Origin: Onstottus_B arcticum
Lineage (GTDB): Bacteria; Acidobacteriota; Blastocatellia; UBA7656
DNA length: 64,000 nucleotides
Assembly: GCA_038040485.1 (NCBI GenBank)
Contig: JBBPIE010000027.1
Location: 1 to 64,000, forward strand
Direction of reading: 5' to 3'
The position numbers were made by a program, and so were the translations under genes. The first letter of the stretch is position 1. The number at the start of each line of letters is the position of its first letter. Below the pieces are notes generated by a model that searched no databases, had not been told where the DNA came from, and saw only the letters and a program-made list of their open reading frames with translations. This document shows, one piece after another, positions 16,228 through 25,100 of the stretch.

Positions 16228-17431
16228 TCCCTGCTTGACCCCTCGTGTGAAATCGGCTCAACGCATACAGCATCCAGGCCTGTGCCCAACGCATATACGG
16301 AATCCGGATCGTGTAGAAACGGCGGCGTTGAAAGTGGAAGAAGCCTGCCTGGTCCTGCAGATTGTCGATGGTCCAGGCCGCGACCCGGTCTGCCATCTTG
16401 CGGGCGGTGGGCATCAAGTCGATCATCTCGGAGAACGTTACGATTGCTTGCGCTGCGCTGTGCACATCCACTGGATAGAGACGGTCATGATAGTACCCGG
16501 GTGTTGAGTCCGCAAGAAAGAATCGCTTCGAGTAATACTCATATCCCACGGCAAGCGAGGGCTCCACATCAGTCAGCCCCAAATACGCGCTGATGTTCTT
16601 GAGAGAGACCAGAACAAACCCAGTATGAAAGCTGTCGATCCACGCCTGCGAACGGTCTTCCCCGTAAGGCCACGAACCATCTTCTCTCTGCCGCGCCGTT
16701 GTATAGCGCGTCGCGCTCAGAGCCGCATCTCGATACTCCTGGCGTCCGTCCTTCGCGAACATCCGCGCCAGCAGCTCGGCTGCCAAAAGACTCACGTTGT
16801 GAACCGTCGAATGATCCAGCGTCGTGTAGCTAAAACAAAACGCGTTGCCGTCGTTTGTTCGGTTAATCCGATCGAGCAGGAATCGGCAACTGCTGCAAGC
16901 CATCTCAAACGCACGTTCGTCGCCGGTTGCTTCATGCCAGTCCAGAAACGCGTGCGCCGCAAACACCGTGCACACGACGTTAGGCGTGCCGCGAGGCGCG
17001 TAGAAAGCTCGCGACTGCCAGTCAAAGTTGTAGCCCCAACAAGCTTCGGCGTAAGCGCTGCTGCGCAGCTCACTCAGCTTTGCCAGAAGGTGCTTCACGT
17101 CCGTTTCCAGTTCTTCGCCCGCTCCCGAAGTCAGAACCCCGGCAGGTTCTTCACGCAGCTGCAGGATCAGCGCGCGCGCCGCCAGCGCCAGCCCCTTCGG
17201 GTTGAGCCCCTTACCAATCCCGACAAGCGGCCGGATGTTTACCGGACTGTGCTTTATCAATTGAGTCGCGACCGTTCGGAGCGTCTCGTTGTTGAGAGTT
17301 AGCGCCTTGAGCAACGGGCTATTCAAGCCATCGTAGGGATCGTAGCCGGCCCACTCTTCTGCGCGGCAGTATCGCAAGAGCCGGCCAAACGCTCGCTCAG
17401 TCTTTAGATCAATCGCACTCTCGCTGGTCAT
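16220..17431 (-). CDS. VpsJ-like alpha/alpha-barrel protein of polysaccharide clusters
   Basis: 403 residues, no signal peptide or membrane segment. The sequence looks like an (alpha/alpha)6 toroid: repeated W-rich helices such as CWGYNFDWQSRAFYAPRGTPNVVCTVFAAHAFLDW and TTARQREDGSWPYGEDRSQAWIDSFHTGFVL. Similar proteins, sometimes called VpsJ or misnamed as terpene cyclases, sit next to sugar transferases in exopolysaccharide loci. Enzymatic role unknown; glycan processing is the context-based guess. Its 3' end overlaps the start of the priming transferase. Confidence 0.65.
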   Translation of the reverse strand: MTSESAIDLKTERAFGRLLRYCRAEEWAGYDPYDGLNSPLLKALTLNNETLRTVATQLIKHSPVNIRPLVGIGKGLNPKGLALAARALILQLREEPAGVLTSGAGEELETDVKHLLAKLSELRSSAYAEACWGYNFDWQSRAFYAPRGTPNVVCTVFAAHAFLDWHEATGDERAFEMACSSCRFLLDRINRTNDGNAFCFSYTTLDHSTVHNVSLLAAELLARMFAKDGRQEYRDAALSATRYTTARQREDGSWPYGEDRSQAWIDSFHTGFVLVSLKNISAYLGLTDVEPSLAVGYEYYSKRFFLADSTPGYYHDRLYPVDVHSAAQAIVTFSEMIDLMPTARKMADRVAAWTIDNLQDQAGFFHFQRRRFYTIRIPYMRWAQAWMLYALSRFHTRGQAGNV

Positions 17432-17454
17432 TCATTCAGGTGAGGACGGGCAAC

Positions 17455-17940
17455 TTACTTCGTTACTTCAAACGGTATCTCGACGTCGATGGTCTTGGGG
17501 AACAAACACTGTACATCGTTGCAAGCTTGAACCCTGACCTTTCCCTTGAGAACGTGGCTGCCTGCCGCGAGCGCCGGCATCGCGCGCGCAGTGAACTTCA
17601 ACAGAGCTTTGCCTTCGTAAACGGACATCGGAGTCTTCGAGAAGCTGAACTTCTGCAGCTTCGCTTTTGGATAGACGACGCGCGCAACTGTCAGACCCTT
17701 GAGCGGCTCCAACTTGAGCGCGGTCGCAATCAGGTACGACTCAGCCGGCCGGTTCGAGTTGATGTGAAAGCCCGGGTCGATATCAATGACAACGGCAGCT
17801 TCGACTGCTGAGCCTGCTTTGACTTTGTATACCGGCTCCGCGGGCCGCACCTTGACGACCTTCCCCGAAGTCTGGCCAAATGCCGCCACGCTCGTGAATG
17901 CGGCAAGACCTAGCCCAAAGATCACTCTTCTAAGATTCAT
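17455..17940 (-). CDS. exported DsbD alpha-domain-like protein
   Basis: 161 residues with a signal peptide (about 1-22). The mature part resembles the N-terminal periplasmic domain of DsbD: VVIDIDPGFHINSNRPAESYLI, then a Cys pair in VRVQACNDVQCLFPKTI, matching the redox-active cysteines of DsbD alpha. There is no membrane or thioredoxin domain attached. It may pass electrons to periplasmic thiols together with a separate transporter. It reads toward the polysaccharide genes but ends 23 bases before the next start, so it may be the first gene of that operon. Confidence 0.75.
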   Translation of the reverse strand: MNLRRVIFGLGLAAFTSVAAFGQTSGKVVKVRPAEPVYKVKAGSAVEAAVVIDIDPGFHINSNRPAESYLIATALKLEPLKGLTVARVVYPKAKLQKFSFSKTPMSVYEGKALLKFTARAMPALAAGSHVLKGKVRVQACNDVQCLFPKTIDVEIPFEVTK

Positions 17941-18081
17941 CCAGCCCCCTGGGTCTTGTTTTCGTCAGCGACCGCTCGCGCACTGTAACCTCAGTTTGAG
18001 CCAACGGCTTGTCTTGACGCGTGCGTCTATCATAAATCATCAACTCGAATGTTGCACTCGAAAGGCGTCGTCGCTTCAATT

Positions 18082-18172
18082 CTCCGCGCAACCTCCGCGT
18101 CTCGGCGCCTCTGCGGTTGGTAGACCTCGAAACACTGCTAGCCGCGGAGTCGCCGAGACGATTGAGACGCGC
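18082..18172. repeat. inverted repeat, CGTCTCGGCGCCTCTGCGGTT family
   Basis: The left part (18082-18131) and right part (18138-18172) share GTCTCGGCG.CTC.GCGG in opposite orientation. The same unit recurs at 39380-39434, including the flanking GACCTCGAA/TTTCGAAGACC. No coding sense on either strand. Lies between the divergent DsbD-like gene and the methyltransferase. Confidence 0.75.
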
Positions 18173-18234
18173 AGGACTCAAGTCGGGACACGACCAAAGC
18201 AAGCTTTGAGTTTTCAGCAGGCGGCCGGTAGATT

Positions 18235-19140
18235 ATGACCACTGCCTTTCAAACGATGACCGAAGACCTCAAAGCTCGCGTCCATGATTTCTGGCAAGCC
18301 AACCCGTGCGGGGCCAAGTTCGCCCAGGCTGAGATCGGCTCTGAGGAGTTCTTCGCTGAAGTGGAACGGCATCGTTATGCGACCGAATGGCACATCCCAA
18401 AGGTCGTCGGCTTCGAGCGTTGGCGCGGCTGCGATGTTCTGGAAGTCGGCTGCGGACTTGGGACAGACGCGGTGAACTTCGGGCGTCACGGTGCGCGCTA
18501 CACCGGCGTTGATCTGACCGAAGCTTCCATCGAGCTCGTGCGAAAACGATTCGCGCTCGAAAACCTCCCCGCAACCTTGAAGACCGCGGACGCCGAGAAC
18601 CTGCCGTTCGCCGACGAGAGCTTCGGTCTTGTCTATTCGCACGGCGTCCTGCACCACACGCCTGACACGCAACGCGCGATCGACGAAGTGCATCGCGTGC
18701 TGAAGCCCGGCGGAACCGCGATGATCATGCTGTACCACAAGAATTCTCTTAACTACCGCCTCAACATCATGACCTTGCGGCGGCTCGGCGTTCGGCTGCT
18801 GAAGTTCAAGTGGGCCCCGGCTGTCATACATCGCCTGACCGGAGAAGATGAAGCGCGCCTTCGGGAGATGCAGCAGTTCTACCTTCAAGATCCGAAGCGG
18901 TTAAGGTCTCGCGAGGAGTTCTTGAATCAGAACACGGACGGGGCAGGGAACCCGCTTGCCCGCGTCTACAGTCGCGAGGAAGCCGCCGCGATGTTCTCGA
19001 AGTTCGCCGACGTCAGAACGGAAGTTCACTTCTTAAACAAGCGCTGGATACCGTTGATCGGGAGCTTGATTCCGCGCTCGGTCGAGGAGAGCCTTGCCTC
19101 ATCGATGGGCTGGCACTTGTGGGTAATTGCCAGAAAGTGA
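18235..19140 (+). CDS. class I SAM-dependent methyltransferase
   Basis: 301 residues. SAM-binding motif I is DVLEVGCGLGTDAVNFG (about 65-81), motif II is YTGVDLTEASIELV, then ADAENLPFADESFGLVYSHGVLHHTPD as in UbiE/COQ5-like enzymes, and RVLKPGGTAMIMLY. The C-terminal 120 residues are extra and include a basic segment. The substrate is unknown; the position beside surface-polysaccharide genes makes a sugar or small-molecule target possible. The 252 bases after it, up to 19392, hold nothing I can identify. Confidence 0.85.
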   Translation: MTTAFQTMTEDLKARVHDFWQANPCGAKFAQAEIGSEEFFAEVERHRYATEWHIPKVVGFERWRGCDVLEVGCGLGTDAVNFGRHGARYTGVDLTEASIELVRKRFALENLPATLKTADAENLPFADESFGLVYSHGVLHHTPDTQRAIDEVHRVLKPGGTAMIMLYHKNSLNYRLNIMTLRRLGVRLLKFKWAPAVIHRLTGEDEARLREMQQFYLQDPKRLRSREEFLNQNTDGAGNPLARVYSREEAAAMFSKFADVRTEVHFLNKRWIPLIGSLIPRSVEESLASSMGWHLWVIARK

Positions 19141-19392
19141 TTGCGAACATCTTGCCGATATCATTGGGGTATTGGAACCGCGGAACCCATCAGACGCACC
19201 GGCACTCAGCAAGAAATGACGCCTCAGTTCTGTTCCTAGCGTTCTTACATCGCACCTAGGTTATCCTCTCACTTGATGAATTTTGAAACTATGTCCTTGT
19301 TAGTTTGGTTTATGCCGCTCGTATCACCTGGTATGAGCCCAAAATGCCAATCGAATGCAGCCAGTTCATGCAGCAGCGTAGCAGCCCGCACC

Positions 19393-20565
19393 TCACCTCG
19401 GCTGCCGCGCCCTTGTTCTTAGCAGCGCGATGATCGCTTGATCGCCAATTTCCTTCGCAACAAGGTGGGGCGTCTGTCCATGCTTATTCTTGATGTTAAC
19501 CCAAGCGCCGCTGTTTAAGAGGGCGCGGACGATTCTGCTTTTGCGGGTCCTTATAGCGTCAAATATCGGTGTCTTTCCGTCGGCGTCCACAGCGTTTGGG
19601 TCGGCGCCTTTCGAGAGGAGTGCGTCAACGGCGTCTGCGTCGCCCTTATACGCAGCGAGGTGCAAAGGCGAGATGCCCGGCCCATAGCGTGCGTTTACAT
19701 CGGCGTTATGTTCAAGCAATACCTTGACGATCTCGTGGAACCCATGGGATATGGCTTCATTTAGCGCGGTCTGACCATACTGGTTTTTTGCATCGACGTA
19801 TGCCCCGCGCGCCAGTAGTAGCTTCAGGATCTCCACATCGTTGTAAGCGACAGCGCGAACGAGCGCCGTCTCTCCAAACTCATTCCTGTAGTCTATCCTT
19901 ACCCCGTTGTCTATTAGGGCCTTAGCCTTGGCTACATCATCCAACCTACATGCAAGGAACAGGTCCGCCTGGGGGTCTCCAGTGTACTTCGGTCGCGGCC
20001 TTGGCTTCAGAACAACCTCCACCATCTCAACCTTCTGAGGATCTTGTTTGTAGAAGAACTTCTCGGCCCCTTCCCTCGATTCGCGATAGTAACCCGCACG
20101 AGCCCAGCCGGTCTTGGGTATATATGCCTCACCGTAGATTCTCTTTTCGAGTTCCACACCCTCGGGAGTGTCAGGAAAAACGAAATCACTTGCGGGCCAC
20201 TTGCGTCTGACCATAGCCCTGCGAAGCATCTCCGCGTCGGAGTAGACACTTATCTGAAGCGCCTCAGGTTCCTGATAGCGCGCCGCCAGGCCAGTGAATA
20301 CCGTTCGAAGAAAGTCTGGCGAGCAGTATTGATCCTCAATGAAGAGGAACATCACGCGCCCTTTATACTGTTGGTTGATCGGGGCGAAACCAGAGGCAAT
20401 CCTAATGGGAAGCCCAAAGGATGTATCAAGGAGCCACTTCTCACTCTCTCCCGTATTACCCGTCACCTGACTGAGACGAAGGGCACCGAGACCACCGACG
20501 CGGAGAATATGGCCTGTCACAATCAACGCTGCGATCATTGATACTGCGAATCCTTTTCTTCCCAT
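19393..20565 (-). CDS. membrane-anchored ankyrin-repeat protein, candidate immunity protein
   Basis: 390 residues from the ATG at 20565, chosen for the AAAGGAGG site just upstream; the frame is open to 20613. An N-terminal hydrophobic segment (about 10-24) is an anchor or signal. Residues 25-200 form an unrecognised domain with WLLDTSFGLPIRIASGF and GRVMFLFIEDQYCSPDFLRTVFTGL. From about residue 205 come five ankyrin repeats (LFLACRLDDVAKAKALIDNG, ETALVRAVAYNDVEILKLLL and so on). It starts 49 bases after the RHS tip gene, the place where immunity proteins sit in polymorphic toxin loci; ankyrin proteins are known in that role. That function is inference. Confidence 0.78.
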   Translation of the reverse strand: MGRKGFAVSMIAALIVTGHILRVGGLGALRLSQVTGNTGESEKWLLDTSFGLPIRIASGFAPINQQYKGRVMFLFIEDQYCSPDFLRTVFTGLAARYQEPEALQISVYSDAEMLRRAMVRRKWPASDFVFPDTPEGVELEKRIYGEAYIPKTGWARAGYYRESREGAEKFFYKQDPQKVEMVEVVLKPRPRPKYTGDPQADLFLACRLDDVAKAKALIDNGVRIDYRNEFGETALVRAVAYNDVEILKLLLARGAYVDAKNQYGQTALNEAISHGFHEIVKVLLEHNADVNARYGPGISPLHLAAYKGDADAVDALLSKGADPNAVDADGKTPIFDAIRTRKSRIVRALLNSGAWVNIKNKHGQTPHLVAKEIGDQAIIALLRTRARQPR

Positions 20566-20613
20566 CGCGACAACCTCCTTTGCTCTTAGAGAAAGCGCGG
20601 CGCTAAGGGCCAA

Positions 20614-21690
20614 TCACTTCTTGTCTGGCGGATCCTGACATCCTTTCTCTATCCACTCAGTGAGGGCCTTATTGGCGGCATCCTCGTTTGCGCCCGGGTT
20701 TGGCCCTTTCTCATAGTCTACACCGAGCATTCCAGCGAGCGCTTGATGCGTCAGATTGGGATTGGCGACATGTAACATCTCGTGCGCGACGATAGCGCCT
20801 TGACGGTCCGGACTAGCTGAGAAGTAACTCGCGCCGAGTATGACTACTGGACTAATGGGCGAGGTCCATGCACCCAAGAACGAACCTGATGGCGCGAGCG
20901 GCCCTAACAAAACCCGAATCTGGATGTTTGCGACCGGGTCACCCCTCCCGACTAATCCTTGGCTTCGAAAAGTGGCAAACATACCATACGATTCGTAGCT
21001 ACGGAATGTAATCCCTTCGGCCAATTCCTCTGGGTTAAAGCCTGTGCTGGAACGAGTCAGCGTTTCCAGCTTCTGGCTGCACTTCTCGAACTTGTTAAGA
21101 AAATCTTCGAGTTGGGCCCTTGCCGCCCCTCCCGGGCCCGCCCCCTGGCCACCGCCGCCGGCGTTGCCGCCACCACCCCGTCCACCGCCTCCGCCTCCGC
21201 CTCCGGCCTTAGTCTTTGCGTTACAAAGCCAGCAGTCTGTCCATCTTAGATTACGGCCCTCATCGTAGTAGTTGGCACATAAGCAAAGGCCTAACGGATC
21301 AATGGAGTTAATAGGACCGTTCTGAACATAAGCATAACGGTTGAGGCTTTGCGGATTGTTTAGCGACGAACTGCCATCGTATGGATCAACTCGCATGAAT
21401 CTTGCCAAAATGGGCGAATAACTCCTGTTGACTGCGTAGTCCAGTCCGCTCTCGACGTCTCGCTCATAGCTTGTGAAGTGATGCTTCTCCTGCGTGCCGC
21501 TCGCGCCGAAGTCTTCGCCAAACGGCAAGTGCCCCTGACGCCCCACCACATTCCCGCTCGAGTTCACAGTCATCCTGACGCTCAATCGGTCGCTCACGAA
21601 GTATTGAATCGTCGGGCCCGACGCTTTCGCAATCATCTGGCTTCCGGAATAGACGGATCGTCGAGTGCGGCTTCGCCAATCACTTGTCAC
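20614..21690 (-). CDS. displaced RHS C-terminal tip with HEMLH metallopeptidase-like motif
   Basis: 358 residues from a GTG at 21690. It begins inside an RHS repeat (VYSGSQMIAKASG) and continues through the conserved RHS core (DRLSVRMTV, GRQGHLPFGEDFG, RFMRVDPYDG, ending DPLGL at about residue 137). It has no signal peptide and no N-terminal repeats. After a Gly-rich linker the tip holds QGAIVAHEMLHVANPNLTH, an HExxH zinc-peptidase-like motif. Its core is close in DNA to that of the full-length RHS gene upstream, so it looks like a spare tip for recombination. It may be silent; the GTG start is weak. Confidence 0.8.
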   Translation of the reverse strand: MTSDWRSRTRRSVYSGSQMIAKASGPTIQYFVSDRLSVRMTVNSSGNVVGRQGHLPFGEDFGASGTQEKHHFTSYERDVESGLDYAVNRSYSPILARFMRVDPYDGSSSLNNPQSLNRYAYVQNGPINSIDPLGLCLCANYYDEGRNLRWTDCWLCNAKTKAGGGGGGGGRGGGGNAGGGGQGAGPGGAARAQLEDFLNKFEKCSQKLETLTRSSTGFNPEELAEGITFRSYESYGMFATFRSQGLVGRGDPVANIQIRVLLGPLAPSGSFLGAWTSPISPVVILGASYFSASPDRQGAIVAHEMLHVANPNLTHQALAGMLGVDYEKGPNPGANEDAANKALTEWIEKGCQDPPDKK

Positions 21691-21784
21691 TTTAAGCCGT
21701 CTAATTATCCTAAAGGTCTGCCAACCAGATATTGCTCAAATTCCTCCGGGTCGCGGCTCAGCCAAAGGTCGCGTCTCTGGGAAG

Positions 21785-22102
21785 TTATCGATATCTAGCC
21801 TGGAGATAGTCGAGAAGCGTCTCAATTCCGATACAGAAGACTAACAACGCGATGCCACCAATGCGACGCCGGGTCGAAAGACCAGTTCTCGGAGTGAAGC
21901 CTACGATCAGCACGCCAAGCCCAGCCGGAAACGAATAAAGCAAGACTAACGCGCCTACGATTCCGATTTCGTAACGGGCCGGATTGTGTTTATTGGATAG
22001 CCACCAACCCAAACAATAGACTATCACCGCCGCTGCCAGGGCGAGCCACACCACCGAAACCCACCACACGCCGCAAAACGCACGAGGCATCCATTTGCGC
22101 AT
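21785..22102 (-). CDS. small three-helix membrane protein, candidate immunity protein
   Basis: 105 residues from the ATG at 22102, which has GAGG 6 bases upstream (the frame is open to a GTG at 22114). Three membrane segments are evident (about 12-32, 45-68, 80-98). No family recognised. It lies 88 bases after the RHS toxin stop and before the spare tip, the usual position of an immunity protein. If it protects against the RHS tip, that tip would act at or beyond the membrane. Function is inferred from position only. Confidence 0.6.
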   Translation of the reverse strand: MRKWMPRAFCGVWWVSVVWLALAAAVIVYCLGWWLSNKHNPARYEIGIVGALVLLYSFPAGLGVLIVGFTPRTGLSTRRRIGGIALLVFCIGIETLLDYLQARYR

Positions 22103-22190
22103 CGGCAACCTCACTTCTTCATCTCAGCTCGAGAGCTTCTCAAGTCTTTACCAATATCCGACGGTATCCTTATCATTTCGACCAAACGGA

Positions 22191-25100
22191 TCATGACTTA
22201 CACTTCTTCCTGCAAGCGATAAGCGTGTCTAGGGCCCAGTCCGTGCACGTAGAGCCCACTGGAAGCAGACTGTAGTACGGAAGGGGCTCCCTGAATTTCT
22301 TTTTGATGCACTTCGCGACGCATGGGTCGGCGGACTGTTCCTCGCAATTCTCGCTGTGATAGCCGTCCGCTGGATTGTTTGTTCCTGGGCTTCCCCAGGC
22401 AGTGCCGGACGGACTGAGTCCCTTACAACTCATGTTCCCATTCCTCTCCACGCAAAGGAACATGTGACAAAAAGGTCCACTACAGGTCTCAGCACTGCCT
22501 GGGCTACCAAGCGGCCTTTTGCACAGATGGACCTTTCCACTCTTCGGGCCCGAACCGTCCTCAGTGGCACTGACGGAGTCGCCAGCGTTGTCATCGCCGC
22601 CCCCTCCGTCGGCGACGCAGGCATTGTCCCCGTTACCGCCTCCAACCCCATTTCCTTTTCCATCAGGGTTGGGTCGTGGTTTTAGTGTGCCGCCCCCGCC
22701 TATGCCTATGACCGCTAAGGAGTCAGGGCCTGCGTTGACATCCATGGTTCCTCCAAGGCCCGGACAGACAACCACGCCGAGGAAAACGTAGCACGAGGAT
22801 GCACCAACATCTTCAAGCCCCAGCGGATCGGTTCTGTTGGTTAGGACGTTGCGAGTGTAACTATATCGATTCCAGCTTCGCGGGTCTTCCCTATAGCCGC
22901 TGGGTCTATAGGGATCGGCAGAGACGAATCTTCCGAGGGTGGGCGAGTACCACCTGTTGATCGCATAGTCCAGGCCGGTAGTCATCTCTCGTTCATAACT
23001 CGCTAAGTGATGTTTCTCCTGCGTGCCGCCCTCGGCGAAGTCTTCTCCAAACGGCAAGTGCGCTTGGCGGCCTGACACACCCCCGCTTGAGTTCAGCGTC
23101 ATCCTCACGCTCAATCGGTCGCTCAGGAAGTACTGGGTGCTGCCGCCCGAGACATTCGCGATCACTCGACTTCCGGAGTAAATGTAGTCGGTAATCACTG
23201 CTCCTGTGCTCCCGTCGTGCTCGGCTATTACCTGTGACGCTTGCCATACGTAGTGCGTCGTAGCTCCGCCACTCACCTTCTTGTAGCGCTGATTCGACGC
23301 GTCGTACGCGTAACTCGCGGTCGCGCTCCCGTCGATGCTCACGATCCGATTCTCCCCGTCGTACGCGTAAGTGTGTAAGGCGTCATTCGTGACGTTGCCT
23401 GCGGAGTCGTAGGTATAATTTGCCGTGACGCCCGAAGTGGTCACACTCGTGAGCCTGTTTGTCGGGGCGCCGCCGTTCTGCTGAAGCACAACGCTCTGAA
23501 TCTGATTGCCGCCGCTTACCGCATCCCACATGCCAGTGCGGTTGCCCCAGCGATCGTATGCGAATCGCCGTTGGGCGCTCGCTTCGTTCGATGTTTGATT
23601 TGAGGTCACGAGGCGACCGAGCAGATCGTAAGTGTAACTCGCGGTCTCAGTTGTCGGTGTGGTTGGACATCCCTTACATTCCGTCGGGGCCATTGTCCCA
23701 CTGATCGTCATTAACTGACCCGCGTTGCCTGCCGTCGAGCCTGCTCCCATTTGGCCCGCCGAAGCATTGTAGCCATAAGTCAGATTCATCAAGCCATTGG
23801 CCGGGCCGCCGCTCTTTGTCGCTGTTTGACTGGTCAATTGCATCCGATTCGCGTCGTACCCGTAGCTCTCCGTCACTCCATTGCCGAGCGTTGTCCCTGT
23901 CAACTGGCCGATGCCGTTATAAGTCGCGCCCGTTAGATATGAACCCACCGATGAGAGCCGGCCTTTGTTGTCGCGGCCGAAGTTGATCACTCGCCCTGAC
24001 GGATAGGTCAACTGTGTCTGCTCATTCGCCGTGTTGTACTGGTAGCTGGTCACGTAGTTGCGCCCGTCGATCGTGCGCGTGACAGACGACACACGCTTGT
24101 TCGAGTCATACCCATAAGTTTCCGAATAACCAGTGCCCACAATCATCGACAGCAGCAGCCCCTTGGTCCCGCTGCCGTTGACGTTGTCGAAGTTGTAAGT
24201 CACCGTCGAAGTCGCCGCCACTCCCGGCGCGCCACTCGTGTTGTAGCTGACGCTCGTCAACCGGTGCAGCGTGTCATAGCCGGAGGTAGTAATCACGCCG
24301 CGCGCGTCTTGCTTTGTGGCAAGCGCGCCCCAGTCTGTGTAGGCGTACTTCACCGACCACATCGTTCCCGTGCCGTCGTTGATCGTTGCCGACATCTCGG
24401 GGATGCGCTCGAACAGCAAACGCCCTTCGGCGTCGTACTTGTACGAACGGGTCTGATTGCCTTGACTCACAAGCGTCAGCCGGTCGGCGATGTCGTACGT
24501 GTAGTTGGTCTCCTGTGTGAGCGCGCCTGTTGATACAACCTGTTCAGTCACTTTGATCAATCGCCCAAGCCCATCCGACTCACGCTTGATCTTGCGATTC
24601 ACCTGATCGGTGACGGTCACTATGTTTGCTCCGTTGTAAGCGGTTTGAACTGTGTTCCCTCCCGGCAGCGTGACGAGTGTCGATCGGCCGAGCTGATCGT
24701 ACTGATAGGTCGTCACCGGCCCGGGCGTCCCGCCTTGCGGAAACGGATTTGTTTGCGTGAGCCGACGACCCATATTGTCATAAGCGTAATTCGTCTGTGC
24801 GCCGTTCGCGTCAACTGATTGCGTTATCTGTCCCCACGCATCGTAGACCGCGGTTTCGGTAATTGTCTTGTTCACTCCGCCATCGCTGTAGCTGATGCTC
24901 TTCGAGGTAGGCTCCGACCACACATTGTAAGTAGTTGTCCCGTTCGCGCCCGTTGGCGTCGTAAACCCAGTCGGATTCATCGCGGCATCGTAGCTCATTA
25001 TGGTCGCCTGATTGGCCGGATCGGTCTGGGTCGTTGTGGCAAGTGTGTTGAAATCGTAGCTCGCACTGGTGGTCAAGTAGATGCCCAGAGAGTTGCCGCT